From Synechococcus sp. C9 (GTDB lineage: Bacteria; Cyanobacteriota; Cyanobacteriia; Gloeomargaritales; Gloeomargaritaceae), in assembly GCF_022984075.1 (NCBI RefSeq), contig NZ_JALAAD010000001.1, positions 124,001 through 188,000 of the forward strand: 64,000 bases of DNA, written 5' to 3'. The notes below the pieces were generated by a model. That model worked only from the letters and a program-made list of their open reading frames with translations, searched no databases and was not told the DNA's origin. Shown here piece by piece: positions 26,029-35,208 of the stretch. How positions within the stretch are numbered: the first letter of the stretch is position 1; every line of letters begins with the position of its first letter. The translations under genes were made by a program, and so were the position numbers.

Positions 26029-26994
26029 ATGACTCTTGTGACCGCCCCTTTTGCCCCTGTGGAAGCTGACCTCCAGCAGTTGAGTGAACATTTGCGCCAG
26101 TTGGTGGGGGGGCGGCATCCCATCCTCTCCGCCGCCGCTGAGTATCTGTTTGGGGCGGGGGGAAAGCATCTGCGCCCAGCCTTGGTGCTGTTGGTGGCGC
26201 GGGCCACGGCAGGGGAGGTGACCCTCCGGCATCGGCGCTTGGCGGAAATTACGGAGATGATCCACACGGCTAGTTTGGTGCATGACGATGTGGTGGATGG
26301 GGCGGATTTACGCCGGAATGTGCCCACAGTACACAGTTATTTTGGCAACCGGGTGGCGATTTTGGCGGGGGATTTTTTATTCGCCCAGTCCTCCTGGTAT
26401 TTGGCGAATTTGGATAATTTAACCGTAGTCAAGTTGCTCTCCCGGGTGATTATGGACTTTGCCGAGGGGGAAATTCGCCAGAGTATGACCCATTTTGACC
26501 CGGATTTATCCTTTGAAGATTATTTAGAAAAAACGTTTTTGAAAACCGCTTCCTTGATGGCAGCCAGTTGCAAGGCGGCGGCGGTGTTGAGTGGTTGCCC
26601 GGAGGAGTTGTGTGAACAAATGTATCAATACGGGCGGTATTTGGGTTTGGCATTTCAGGTGGTGGATGATATTTTTGATTTCACAGCTTCTACGGCGGTG
26701 TTGGGGAAACCGGCGGGGTCGGATTTGCAGGAGGGGAATCTGACGGCACCGGTGTTGTTTACCTTGGAGGAAACCCCGGCGTTGCGGACGTTGGTGGCAC
26801 GGAAATTCAGCGAACCGGGGGATTTGGAGCAGGCGGTGGCGTTGGTGCGGATGGGCAATGGGATTGAGCGTTCCCGGCAAATGGCGCAGGAGTATGCCCA
26901 GGTGGCGGCGACGTTTTTGACGGATGTGCCCCCCTCCCCGGCGCGGCAGTCCTTGGCGGATTTAACGGATTATGTGTTGTCCCGGTTACACTGA
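26029..26994 (+). CDS. sds: Long-chain all-trans prenyl diphosphate synthase (solanesyl type)
   Basis: About 321 residues. First aspartate-rich motif: LVHDDVVDGADLRR; second: FQVVDDIFDF. It adds isopentenyl units to allylic diphosphates to make the plastoquinone side chain (C45 in cyanobacteria). Small residues before the first Asp motif (HTAS) fit a long-chain product, but chain length is inferred. ATG 26029 (MTLVTAPFAP) is the natural start. Confidence 0.88.
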   Translation: MTLVTAPFAPVEADLQQLSEHLRQLVGGRHPILSAAAEYLFGAGGKHLRPALVLLVARATAGEVTLRHRRLAEITEMIHTASLVHDDVVDGADLRRNVPTVHSYFGNRVAILAGDFLFAQSSWYLANLDNLTVVKLLSRVIMDFAEGEIRQSMTHFDPDLSFEDYLEKTFLKTASLMAASCKAAAVLSGCPEELCEQMYQYGRYLGLAFQVVDDIFDFTASTAVLGKPAGSDLQEGNLTAPVLFTLEETPALRTLVARKFSEPGDLEQAVALVRMGNGIERSRQMAQEYAQVAATFLTDVPPSPARQSLADLTDYVLSRLH

Positions 26995-27063
26995 CCCGGA
27001 TCATGTTAAGGTCAAGTTCACGATTGCCCAGGCAGTTGTCCATCGGAGAAGGTTAAAGCGTCT

Positions 27064-27738
27064 ATGTCCACGTGGCGGCAGGATTTGAAGAATGATTTGA
27101 TCGCCGGGTTGCTGGTGGTGATTCCCCTGGCGACGACGATTTGGGCGACGTTTGTGAGTGCCAGTTGGGTGGTGCAGTTGTTGACCCGCATTCCCAAACA
27201 ACTCAATCCCTTGAGTTTGCCGCCGCTTCTGCAGGATTTGGTGAATTTATCCGTGGGGTTGACGGTGCCCTTGTTGGGGATTTTGCTGATTGGCTTGATG
27301 GCGCGCAACATCGTCGGGCGGTGGCTGTTGAATTTGGGGGAGCAGATTTTGCAACAGATTCCCCTGGCCGGGTCGGTGTACAAAACCCTGAAGCAATTGC
27401 TGGAAACCCTCCTGCGGGATTCCAATCAGAAATTTCGCCGGGTGGTGTTGGTGGAATATCCCCGCCGGGATGTGTGGGCGGTAGCCTTTGTGACGGGAAC
27501 GCCAGGGGAGGTGATTGAGCGGTCGTTGCCGGTGCCCCGCCAGGAAACCCTGGTGAGTGTGTTTATCCCGTCCACGCCGAACCCGGCCACGGGCTGGTAT
27601 GCGATGGTGCCGGAGCGGGATGTGGTGGCTTTGCCGATCACGGTGGAGGAGGCGTTCAAGCTGTTGATTTCCGGGGGTATCGTCAATCCGACCCTGGGAG
27701 TCCGCCCGGAAACCCTCCTGCGTTCGGAGCATACCTAA
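27064..27738 (+). CDS. DUF502 family membrane protein
   Basis: A 224-residue protein with two membrane helices near the N-terminus (LIAGLLVVIPLATTIWATF and LTVPLLGILLIGLMARNIVG), then a soluble domain with IPLAGSVYKTLKQ and VFIPSTPNPATGWYAMVP, the conserved DUF502 segments. Function unknown. In cyanobacteria DUF502 genes usually precede nusB, as here, where stop and start share a base (TAATG). Confidence 0.88.
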   Translation: MSTWRQDLKNDLIAGLLVVIPLATTIWATFVSASWVVQLLTRIPKQLNPLSLPPLLQDLVNLSVGLTVPLLGILLIGLMARNIVGRWLLNLGEQILQQIPLAGSVYKTLKQLLETLLRDSNQKFRRVVLVEYPRRDVWAVAFVTGTPGEVIERSLPVPRQETLVSVFIPSTPNPATGWYAMVPERDVVALPITVEEAFKLLISGGIVNPTLGVRPETLLRSEHT

Positions 27739-28343
27739 TGCAACCCCGCCGGGTGGCTCGGGAATTGGCTTTGTTGGGGTTGAGCCAGGTGTCCCCAACC
27801 CGGGAGGTGACCGCCCAAGATTTAGAGGAACTAATTCTGGGGGCGGTGCGGGTATTGACCCAGGAATTAGAAGACACCCTGGAGCAGGCGAGCAGTCACC
27901 TGAAACGGGCGTACCAACACATCGAATCCCATCCGGCCCTGACGGAGGCGAGTTTGCGGGAGGCGATGGCAACCACCCGGACAGCGATCAACCACCTGGG
28001 GGCGGCGACCCATTTACCGGAGTGGGTCTATTTGGCGGGGCAGGCGGAGGTGCAGGCGTTTGCCCACAAATTGCTGTCCACCTGGCAAAGCCACCAGTCG
28101 GAGATTGACGACCTGATGCAACGGGGGATCAAGGGGTGGCAAATCCAACGTCTGCATCGCATGGAGCGGGACATTCTCCGCTTGGGGACGGCGGAATTGG
28201 TGTTTCTAGGAACGCCGGTGCAGGTGGTGATGAATGAGGCGGTGGAGTTAGCCAAACGTTATTGCGGCGAAGACAGCCATCGGTTTATCAACGGCACCCT
28301 GCGGCAAATTTACCTTTTGCACCAAGATGCCTCCCACACTTGA
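27738..28343 (+). CDS. nusB: Transcription antitermination protein NusB
   Basis: A 201-residue all-helical protein. The N-terminal PRRVARELALLGLSQV and C-terminal HRMERDILRLGTAELVFL, VVMNEAVELAKRYCGEDSHRFINGTLRQI are typical NusB. NusB with NusE binds boxA of rRNA leaders and protects transcription from Rho. It is longer than E. coli NusB (139) because of a central insertion (about 60-110) usual in cyanobacteria. Coupled to the DUF502 gene. Confidence 0.93.
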   Translation: MQPRRVARELALLGLSQVSPTREVTAQDLEELILGAVRVLTQELEDTLEQASSHLKRAYQHIESHPALTEASLREAMATTRTAINHLGAATHLPEWVYLAGQAEVQAFAHKLLSTWQSHQSEIDDLMQRGIKGWQIQRLHRMERDILRLGTAELVFLGTPVQVVMNEAVELAKRYCGEDSHRFINGTLRQIYLLHQDASHT

Positions 28344-28510
28344 AAACCTGGTCAAAGGGGATGAGTTGCCCCCGCAGATCACCACTCCCAGAATGATTTG
28401 GTTACCCTATTACAACAGTTGCTAGCAAGCATTTTGGTAAAAGAGTATAATTATTGACAGTACTTCACGAAGATTCAAAACAACTATAGAGAGGAAAATG
28501 GAGATAAATA

Positions 28511-29152
28511 ATGTTCGAGCAAATCACGCTATGGAGTCAGCAAGCAACCACCAGAGAAGACAGTCCTACCATAGGGAAAGTCCTCTTATCATTAGATGGT
28601 GAAGTTGTTTTCTACAAGGGCTTTTTTAGCAATGATGAAAGTGACAAATTCTTTGACAAGTTACACCACGAGACCGAGTGGCAACAAGAAACCATACAAA
28701 TTTTCGGCAAGTGCACTCCTTTGCCAAGGCTTACCGCATGGTATGGTGATCCCGGTAAAACCTATATCTACTCAGGGATAGAACAACATTCTAAACCTTG
28801 GACTCCAACCTTGCTATCTATTAAAACCAGAATTGAGAAAATTGCAAAAGTAGAATTTAATAGTGTTCTTTTAAATCTCTATCGTCATGGAAGGGATGGG
28901 GTTGCTTGGCATAGTGATGACGAACCAGAATTAGGACAAAATCCAGTCATTGGCTCGGTTAGTTTTGGTGCTACTCGCCGTTTCTCTTTCAGGCATAAAC
29001 AAATGAAGGAGCGCAAAATTGATATTGACTTACCTCATGGTAGCTTTTTGTTGATGAGAGGCGAGACTCAGCATCATTGGCAACATCAAATTCCTAAGAC
29101 CACTAAGGATGTAAGTCCCAGAATTAACCTAACCTTTAGAATAATTCATTAG
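28511..29152 (+). CDS. AlkB-like 2-oxoglutarate/Fe(II) dioxygenase
   Basis: A 213-residue AlkB/ALKBH-type enzyme. Fe ligands: WHSDDE (His-x-Asp) at about residues 136-141 and the later His in HWQHQIPK; 2-oxoglutarate Arg in RINLTFR. PRLTAWYGDP matches the nucleotide-recognition lid of ALKBH2/3-type proteins. These oxidatively remove methyl groups from 1-methyladenine and 3-methylcytosine in DNA or RNA. It starts an AT-rich pair with the methyltransferase-like gene right after it (stop TAG directly followed by the next frame). Confidence 0.93.
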   Translation: MFEQITLWSQQATTREDSPTIGKVLLSLDGEVVFYKGFFSNDESDKFFDKLHHETEWQQETIQIFGKCTPLPRLTAWYGDPGKTYIYSGIEQHSKPWTPTLLSIKTRIEKIAKVEFNSVLLNLYRHGRDGVAWHSDDEPELGQNPVIGSVSFGATRRFSFRHKQMKERKIDIDLPHGSFLLMRGETQHHWQHQIPKTTKDVSPRINLTFRIIH

Positions 29153-29179
29153 TTGAACTTACTAAGCTGGAAAGAAGCA

Positions 29180-30091
29180 ATGCAAAAGCTCTATGAAGCT
29201 ATCCTAAAGGGCTTACAAGAGTCGGGAGGGTTTTATAATGCCCGAATACAGGGTCATTTTGAGAGTTATTTAGCATCTCTTCAATCTTTCGTAAAAAGAC
29301 TTCGTCAAGCCTATCGTAATAACAGGGTTGCAGTCGATTACTCCAGCACGGACATGCAAGCAGCTTACTTGATTGCATATTATCCTCACTATGTGGAGAT
29401 GACGCTTAAGATTCTAAAATTACTGTCCTCATATCTGAAATTTAATCAAGAAATTAAAGCCTGCTTCTTTGGAGCCGGTCCTTGTCCAGAAGTCGCTGGT
29501 TTGACTCAATTCTTAGCCGAGCAATTTCCAAAAACCAAGCGACTAGTTGCCAATGTTTACGATATTGCTTCCAATACATGGACTCCAAGCAGGAATATCA
29601 CGCACCAATATGTTATCCCACAGCTCTGGCAAGGGCAAGTAGAACTAAACAGCTATAGTCTAAATTTGTGTGCAAGACAGTCCTTTCAAGGCATTAGATC
29701 GAGTCTTGAAGGAGCTGATCTTTATATATTCCAAAACTGTTTAAATGAACTCGGTGATACCCTACCCGCTCAGGAAAATGTCAACTTTTTATTCGATACA
29801 TCTTCTCAGGGAAGCATAATCATTATCGCAGACCTTCAGTACGGTCAAAATCATACCTTTGTTCAAGTCGTAAGAGAGATGATTAATAGGAAAAATGATT
29901 TTAAGATTCTTGCGGATGAAAGAAGATTAGCGATCCGCTGTTCATTGCCCCCGCTAATGGTGCGACGAAACTTATTAACCGACCCGTTAGGTCCTAGTCT
30001 TCTAAGTCCCCGTGTCAACGTTAATTTCTTAGTTTTAGCCGCTCGCAAGAATAAACAAGCTTATAATTATTCCGATGATGTCCCATTCTGA
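29180..30091 (+). CDS. Class-I SAM methyltransferase-like protein
   Basis: About 303 residues. KACFFGAGPCPEVAGLTQFL looks like the SAM-binding motif I, ANVYDIASNTW the second acidic position, and DLYIFQNCLNELGD then GSIIIIADLQYGQ the later core strands. No catalytic NPPY or Cys motif is obvious, so the substrate is open. ATG 29180 has a GGAAAG ribosome site at 29169-29174; a TTG at 29153 is possible but weaker. It is cotranscribed with the AlkB gene, so it may act on the same nucleic acid or protein substrate; this is inference. Confidence 0.6.
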   Translation: MQKLYEAILKGLQESGGFYNARIQGHFESYLASLQSFVKRLRQAYRNNRVAVDYSSTDMQAAYLIAYYPHYVEMTLKILKLLSSYLKFNQEIKACFFGAGPCPEVAGLTQFLAEQFPKTKRLVANVYDIASNTWTPSRNITHQYVIPQLWQGQVELNSYSLNLCARQSFQGIRSSLEGADLYIFQNCLNELGDTLPAQENVNFLFDTSSQGSIIIIADLQYGQNHTFVQVVREMINRKNDFKILADERRLAIRCSLPPLMVRRNLLTDPLGPSLLSPRVNVNFLVLAARKNKQAYNYSDDVPF

Positions 30092-30140
30092 CACCCTCAT
30101 AATCATAAAAAGTATCTGACGATACCTTTTCACAAGAATA

Positions 30141-31085
30141 TCAACTGGTGAATAATTCCAATTGTTTCTGCTGAGAACTATCTTTGCTTTCATGCCACCC
30201 AATCAAGGATGGCGAGCGAAAATCATGCTTTTTGTTATTTTCTTCTGATTTCTTGAAGTCTGTAGTTGCATAGCAGTACTGGCAACCAAACAAGCAAGAA
30301 TCATACATACCAATATCTTTACTTACCACACATCCACAAGCTTCTCTTTGAGCTGAATCCTTTTTGTGGCTCACGGCTAAATGAAATACTCTTTCAATGT
30401 ATTCATCATCTATACACTTACCTGGAAGAATTCCATAAGAACTAAAATCAATTGCTTCAGCACAACTAAATATCTCCATGCCATTTGAGTGAGCTATTTC
30501 CGCTAGAGATGGTAACAACTTGGTAAGTAAATGCTGAGAATCAGCTATATTTACAATCTTAAGGTTATATGTATTTTCAACTTCTCGCAATCGCTTGTTA
30601 TTTTTTGCATAGCCATCCATTATACTAATAACAGACCTACGAGTGTAGCCTGACAGTAAAGCCGCAATTTCTTTGTATGTTTTGATATGAAAATCAATAC
30701 CTGTAGCATCGCTCAGCACAATAGGATCGTATCTCCATATAACCCGATCCGGGCTCACATAATTAGCTAGCTTTTGAAAAACCTTGACAGCAGAGGTGTA
30801 TGGCGGACTTTTAGTATCTAAGAAGCGGGGATTATTCATAAGTGTAAACTGAAAATAATACTTATAGCCACGCTGGTCTAGCTCTTCTAAATGTGGAATT
30901 AAAGGAGCGGGATTCCTCGACCAAAAAACAATCACATCTACATCTTCTGGCTTTAGGGATATGTGTGAAACCTGATTCTTATTAAATGGATTCGGCACTG
31001 TGCAGTAACCGGCACGAATTCTATTGATAAACCACTTGGCGTAAAAAGCCGGAATATCAGTGCGACGACTTGCGCTGATAATCAT
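30141..31085 (-). CDS. DUF1848 radical-SAM-like protein
   Basis: A 314-residue protein starting MIISASRRTDIPAFYAKW, the DUF1848 signature, with FWSRNPAPLIPHL and YYFQFTLMNNP. The Fe-S Cys cluster lies near the C-terminus (CLFGCQYCYA, CxxxCxxC), as is characteristic of this family, which is distantly related to spore photoproduct lyase. Reaction unknown. It converges on the AlkB-methyltransferase pair with about 50 bp between and shares its AT-rich composition. Confidence 0.87.
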   Translation of the reverse strand: MIISASRRTDIPAFYAKWFINRIRAGYCTVPNPFNKNQVSHISLKPEDVDVIVFWSRNPAPLIPHLEELDQRGYKYYFQFTLMNNPRFLDTKSPPYTSAVKVFQKLANYVSPDRVIWRYDPIVLSDATGIDFHIKTYKEIAALLSGYTRRSVISIMDGYAKNNKRLREVENTYNLKIVNIADSQHLLTKLLPSLAEIAHSNGMEIFSCAEAIDFSSYGILPGKCIDDEYIERVFHLAVSHKKDSAQREACGCVVSKDIGMYDSCLFGCQYCYATTDFKKSEENNKKHDFRSPSLIGWHESKDSSQQKQLELFTS

Positions 31086-31278
31086 AACATACCTACCATT
31101 TCATCTAAGAACGAAGTATTTCATTTAAGAAAAATAATAACGCAAGTCGAGAAAATTAGGATGTATGTACAGAAAAACTTAACTTTATCTGTCAGTCATA
31201 ACATGACTATTTAATCAGGATTGTTGCATTTATTCACTAAGCACCTGAGATGGCCACCAGTGCTCCTGAACACCCCGG

Positions 31279-31764
31279 TTAACGCCGTACCTTGGCACTA
31301 AAGCCCATCGCCTTAAACTGACTCAACTGGAGGGGTGCGGGTTGCGCCGCCGGTACCATCAAGGGCAGATGAAACTCACTCACCCCCGGCGGAATCTGCT
31401 CAATGGTTCCCACCCGTCCCCGATTGGGCAAAGCCGGTTCCCCGTTGGCATCGTAAATCCGCCCAAACACATCCGCATCGTAAACCGTCTTGTTGGTGGG
31501 ATTTTCCGCCTGCCCCGTCAGCCAATAACAGCGGGCCGGGAGGGTATTGCCCCCACTGGTCACGGCTCCAGCCGCCAAGTCCGCCGGACAGTCCTCCACC
31601 TGCAAATGGGACAACCGCACTTCCGTCAGCGCATCGGCGGGTTGGATGTGCCCCCACCCAAAGACCAGAAGTGCCACCAGCGCCACCAGGAAACGTAACA
31701 CAGGGATCACCGCAAACGCTATCTCTAGGGTATCAAAATTGGGAAGCGGCGAGAAATTAAACAA
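31279..31764 (-). CDS. Exported hypothetical protein (FxLYD-like)
   Basis: A 161-residue protein with an N-terminal membrane/signal segment (VLRFLVALVALLVFGWG) ending near ADALTEV. The rest (CYWLTGQAENPTNKTVYDADVFGRIYDANGE, IEQIPPGVSEFHLPLMVP) has the beta-sandwich pattern of FxLYD-type domains, with two Cys that could pair. Likely periplasmic; role unknown. Earlier Met choices within the leader are possible. Confidence 0.65.
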   Translation of the reverse strand: MFNFSPLPNFDTLEIAFAVIPVLRFLVALVALLVFGWGHIQPADALTEVRLSHLQVEDCPADLAAGAVTSGGNTLPARCYWLTGQAENPTNKTVYDADVFGRIYDANGEPALPNRGRVGTIEQIPPGVSEFHLPLMVPAAQPAPLQLSQFKAMGFSAKVRR

Positions 31765-32286
31765 ATATCTCCTCCAGTCACAATCTGCAAAGAGTTATCA
31801 CAATCATGTAATAAGGGTTGCCAAGGGGGGAGGGGATTTTTTATCTTGATAGTAGGCACCTAGGAAATACCTCCTGAAAGTCGGATCGAGACGCAGGTGC
31901 CCCGGTCGAGATCCAACCCAGTTCCGATCCAGATTGAGTCTAACCCGTGCTAAACCAATGGATTGCTGGTTTGGTTGGGTATTCCAAAAGGTTCTGAGTT
32001 CGGTGGCAAGAGATGAGGGCGGTGTAACCCAGAGTTCTTGGTTGGCTCAAGCGGGTTAAGCCCTGGAGATGGGTCTGGATTGACCCAGCCACCATCAGAA
32101 GAGCAGGATGCGGAAGTGGGCGTGTTGTCCATTACATTCACACCTTAGTTCACCAAACACATTCTGAATACCTTGATGATCTCACCCTGAGGGTTTGGCT
32201 CCATGCGACAGCCAAGCCCTTGTTGCGTTATGGGGCATTTTGGGGCAATTTTAGGGTAGGCTGGGGGTAGTGGTGGAGGTGTGGTG
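31765..32286. other. Intergenic region of about 520 bp, nothing recognised
   Basis: Lies between the exported hypothetical gene and rpiA, which point away from each other, so it holds both promoters. A minus-strand frame at 31950-32141 (63 codons, Pro- and Ser-rich) has no recognisable motif. The stretch 31855-31960 has several gatcgaga/gatccaa-like words but no clear repeat. A structured small RNA is possible but unsupported. Confidence 0.3.
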
Positions 32287-32997
32287 ATGGTGGCATCCCC
32301 GGAGTTGGTGAAGCAGGCGAAACAGGCGGTCGGTCGGCAGGCGGCGCAGTGGGTGCAATCGGGCATGGTGGTGGGGCTGGGGACGGGTTCGACGGCGGCA
32401 TTTATGATTCAATCCCTGGGGGAGCGGCTCCAGCGGGGGGAAATCCAACAGGTGCGGGGGATTCCCACCTCCTTTCAGGCGACGGTGTTGGCTCGGCAAG
32501 CGGGGATTCCCCTGACCACCCTGGATGAGGTGAGCGAGATTGACCTGGCAATTGATGGGGCGGACGAGGTGGACCCCCAGAAAAATCTGATCAAGGGCGG
32601 CGGGGCGGCGCACACCCGGGAAAAAATTGTGGATAGCCTGGCGAAAGAATTTATCGTGGTGGTGGATGGCTCCAAGTTGGTGGAGCGGTTGGGCAGTACG
32701 TTCCCTGTGCCGGTGGAGGTGTTGCCCCTGGCGGTGGTGCCGGTGATGCGCGCCTTAGCCAAACTGGGGGGGGAACCGGAAATCCGCATGGCGGTGAAAA
32801 AGGATGGGCCGGTGATCACGGACCAGGGGAATATGGTGGTGGATGTGAAGTTTACAGCAATTCCTGACCCAGCCCGCCTGGAAGCCCAAATCAACAACAT
32901 TCCTGGGGTGTTGGAAAATGGCTTGTTTGTGGGTTTAGCGGGGCGGGTGCTGGTGGGGGAAGTGGTCAATGGTCAACCCCAGGTGCGGGTATGGTGA
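32287..32997 (+). CDS. rpiA: Ribose-5-phosphate isomerase A
   Basis: About 236 residues. [19 protein letters not shown] (phosphate loop), [31 protein letters not shown] (catalytic Asp/Lys region) and [17 protein letters not shown] are diagnostic. It interconverts ribose-5-P and ribulose-5-P in the Calvin cycle and pentose-phosphate pathway. ATG 32287 is preferred over GTG 32281 because GGAGG sits seven bases upstream. Confidence 0.95.
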   Translation: MVASPELVKQAKQAVGRQAAQWVQSGMVVGLGTGSTAAFMIQSLGERLQRGEIQQVRGIPTSFQATVLARQAGIPLTTLDEVSEIDLAIDGADEVDPQKNLIKGGGAAHTREKIVDSLAKEFIVVVDGSKLVERLGSTFPVPVEVLPLAVVPVMRALAKLGGEPEIRMAVKKDGPVITDQGNMVVDVKFTAIPDPARLEAQINNIPGVLENGLFVGLAGRVLVGEVVNGQPQVRVW

Positions 32998-33043
32998 GGG
33001 GAATTCTGATAAAATGCTTAACCGATGTGCTGGTGATGGCGGC

Positions 33044-34066
33044 ATGGCGGTAAAACGGCCCCGGATTGCGGTGGATGCGATGGGTGGCGACCACGCTCCC
33101 GAAGAAATAGTGACGGGTGCCCTCCGGGCGCAGGCGGAATTGACAGCGGATATTCTCTTGGTGGGTGACCCCGAACGGTTGCACTCCCTGTTGGGGGCGC
33201 ATCAGCACCGGATGACCCTGGTGCCCGCTCAGGAGGCGATTGGCATGAGCGAGGAACCCCTGACGGCTTTGCGCCAGAAACCGGATGCCTCGATTACGGT
33301 GGCGATGAATTTGGTGCGGGACGGGCAGGCGGATGCGGTCTATTCGGCGGGGCACACGGGGGCGGTGATGGCGGCGGCATTATTGCAGTTGGGGCGGTTG
33401 CCGGGGATTGACCGACCGGCGATTGGGGTTTCTCTGCCCACCCTGCTCCCGGATAAGTCGGTTTTACTATTAGATGTGGGGGCGAATGTGGACTGCCGCC
33501 CGAAGTTTTTGAACCAATTTGCCCTGATGGGTTCTATTTACAGCCAATGTGTGTTGGGCATTCCCTCGCCCAAAGTGGGTTTGCTGAATATCGGCGAGGA
33601 AGCCTGCAAGGGGAATGATGTTTCCGTGCGGGCGTATCAATTACTGGCGCAAAATCCCCAGATTGAATTTGTGGGGAATGCGGAGGGGCGGGATGTGATT
33701 TCCGGTGCCTACGATGTGGTGGTTTGTGATGGATTTGTGGGGAATATTTTGCTGAAATTTGCGGAGGGGTTTGGGCGGGTGATTGTGCAACTCCTGCGGG
33801 ATGAATTGCCCCGGGGCTGGCAGGGTCAGTTGGGGGTGCCCCTCCTGCGGGGCAATTTGCGGCGGGTGAAGCAACGCCTGGATGATGCGGAACACGGGGG
33901 TGCGCTCTTGCTTGGGGTGCCGGGGGTGTGCGTGATCGGTCACGGCAGTTCCCATGCCCCTTCGGTGTTCAATGCCATCCGGCTGGCCGCCGAAGCGGTG
34001 GAGCAAGGGGTGGTGCAACGGTTGCAGGAACAGGTGGGTGCCCTGACCCGGCGGGACGGTCGTTAG
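33044..34066 (+). CDS. plsX: Phosphate acyltransferase PlsX
   Basis: About 340 residues. RIAVDAMGGDHAPEEIVTGAL, YSAGHTGAVMAAALLQLGRLPGIDRPAI and CDGFVGNILLKFAEGF match PlsX, which makes acyl-phosphate from acyl-ACP for phospholipid synthesis. The frame opens earlier at 32969 within rpiA, but ATG 33044 matches the family start. fabH follows immediately, the standard plsX-fabH arrangement. Confidence 0.95.
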   Translation: MAVKRPRIAVDAMGGDHAPEEIVTGALRAQAELTADILLVGDPERLHSLLGAHQHRMTLVPAQEAIGMSEEPLTALRQKPDASITVAMNLVRDGQADAVYSAGHTGAVMAAALLQLGRLPGIDRPAIGVSLPTLLPDKSVLLLDVGANVDCRPKFLNQFALMGSIYSQCVLGIPSPKVGLLNIGEEACKGNDVSVRAYQLLAQNPQIEFVGNAEGRDVISGAYDVVVCDGFVGNILLKFAEGFGRVIVQLLRDELPRGWQGQLGVPLLRGNLRRVKQRLDDAEHGGALLLGVPGVCVIGHGSSHAPSVFNAIRLAAEAVEQGVVQRLQEQVGALTRRDGR

Positions 34067-35052
34067 TGGTGCCGGGGGTGCGTTGGGCGGGAACGGGGCG
34101 GGCAGAGGTATCCCCGGTGCTGGATAACCACCAGTTGAGCCAGTTGGTGGACACCAATGACGAGTGGATCACGACCCGCACCGGGATTCAGACCCGGCGT
34201 TTAGTAGCGGCGGGGCAAGGGGTGACGGATTTGGCGGTACAGGCGGCGGAAAATGCCCTGACGGCGGCGGGCTTAACCCCTCTGGATGTGGAGTTGATTG
34301 TCCTGGCGACTTCGACCCCCGATGACCTGTTTGGTTCCGCCAGTTTAGTGCAGGAGCGGTTGGGGGCAAAACGGGCGGTGGCTTTTGACCTGACGGCGGC
34401 CTGTTCCGGGTTTGTGTTTGGGGTGGTGACGGCGGCGCAGTTTTTACGCACGGGCACCTACGGGACGACCCTGGTGATCGGGGCGGATGTGCTGTCCCGC
34501 TGGGTGGATTGGCAGGACCGACGCACCTGTATTTTGTTTGGGGATGGGGCGGGGGCGGTAGTGTTACAGCCCAGTCCTGAGGAGCATCTCCTGGGATTTG
34601 AATTGCAAAATGATGGCAGTCAAAATGCCTGTCTCACCCTCACCTACCAGGGGCAACCGCAACCGTTGATTGATGAATTGATCGTGCATTCCGGTAGCTA
34701 TCAACCCGTGTGGATGAACGGTCAAGAGGTGTATAAATTTGCGGTGAAACGGGTGCCAGAGGTGATTGAAAAAGCCCTATTTCGGGCGGGGCTGGACAGT
34801 CAGCAGGTGGATCATTTTGTGCTTCATCAGGCGAATCAACGGATTTTGGATGCGGTGGCGGCAAAATTGAGCGTACCCCCCACCCGGATGCTCAGTAATT
34901 TGGCGCATTACGGCAACACCTCGGCGGCTTCCATTCCCATCATGTTGGACGAAGCGGTGCGGGATGGGCGGATTCAGCGGGGGCAGACCTTGGTGCTGGC
35001 GGGGTTTGGGGCGGGTTTGACCCTGGGTGCCGTCGTCTGCCAGTGGGGGTAA
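34066..35052 (+). CDS. fabH: Beta-ketoacyl-ACP synthase III
   Basis: About 328 residues, condensing acetyl-CoA with malonyl-ACP to start fatty acid synthesis. Catalytic Cys in TAACSGFVFGV, His in HQANQRILDAV and Asn in HYGNTSAAS. The family start (VPGVRWAGTGRAEVSPVL) fixes the N-terminus at GTG 34066 or GTG 34069; the first overlaps the plsX stop by one base. The long in-frame upstream extension lies inside plsX and is not real. Confidence 0.94.
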   Translation: MVPGVRWAGTGRAEVSPVLDNHQLSQLVDTNDEWITTRTGIQTRRLVAAGQGVTDLAVQAAENALTAAGLTPLDVELIVLATSTPDDLFGSASLVQERLGAKRAVAFDLTAACSGFVFGVVTAAQFLRTGTYGTTLVIGADVLSRWVDWQDRRTCILFGDGAGAVVLQPSPEEHLLGFELQNDGSQNACLTLTYQGQPQPLIDELIVHSGSYQPVWMNGQEVYKFAVKRVPEVIEKALFRAGLDSQQVDHFVLHQANQRILDAVAAKLSVPPTRMLSNLAHYGNTSAASIPIMLDEAVRDGRIQRGQTLVLAGFGAGLTLGAVVCQWG

Positions 35053-35074
35053 ATTACCTTGGTTTTTTGCATCT

Positions 35075-35145
35075 GGGAAATCGCAGAATGCCCATCTTAC
35101 CCAGAACCAAGGGCGGGGCTAACTGTGAATTGATAGAGGTGCCCT
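35075..35145. repeat. Family-A repeat, partial copy 2 (reverse)
   Basis: Contains gaatgcccatcttacccaga, accaagggcgggg and the terminus tgatagaggtgccct, but lacks the opposite end. It sits between fabH and thiO. Confidence 0.6.
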
Positions 35146-35208
35146 ACAAAGACCGGGGAGCGATGGACTGGGAACCGTTGTTCTCAATTTAATTAAATTA
35201 AGATTGCT

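Noticed and set aside
31950-32141. 63-codon minus-strand frame between rpiA and the exported hypothetical
   Set aside because: Pro/Ser-rich with no motif, no ribosome site, and no neighbour support.
33928-34065. N-terminal extension of FabH
   Set aside because: It lies inside plsX in another frame; the FabH family start is at 34066-34069.
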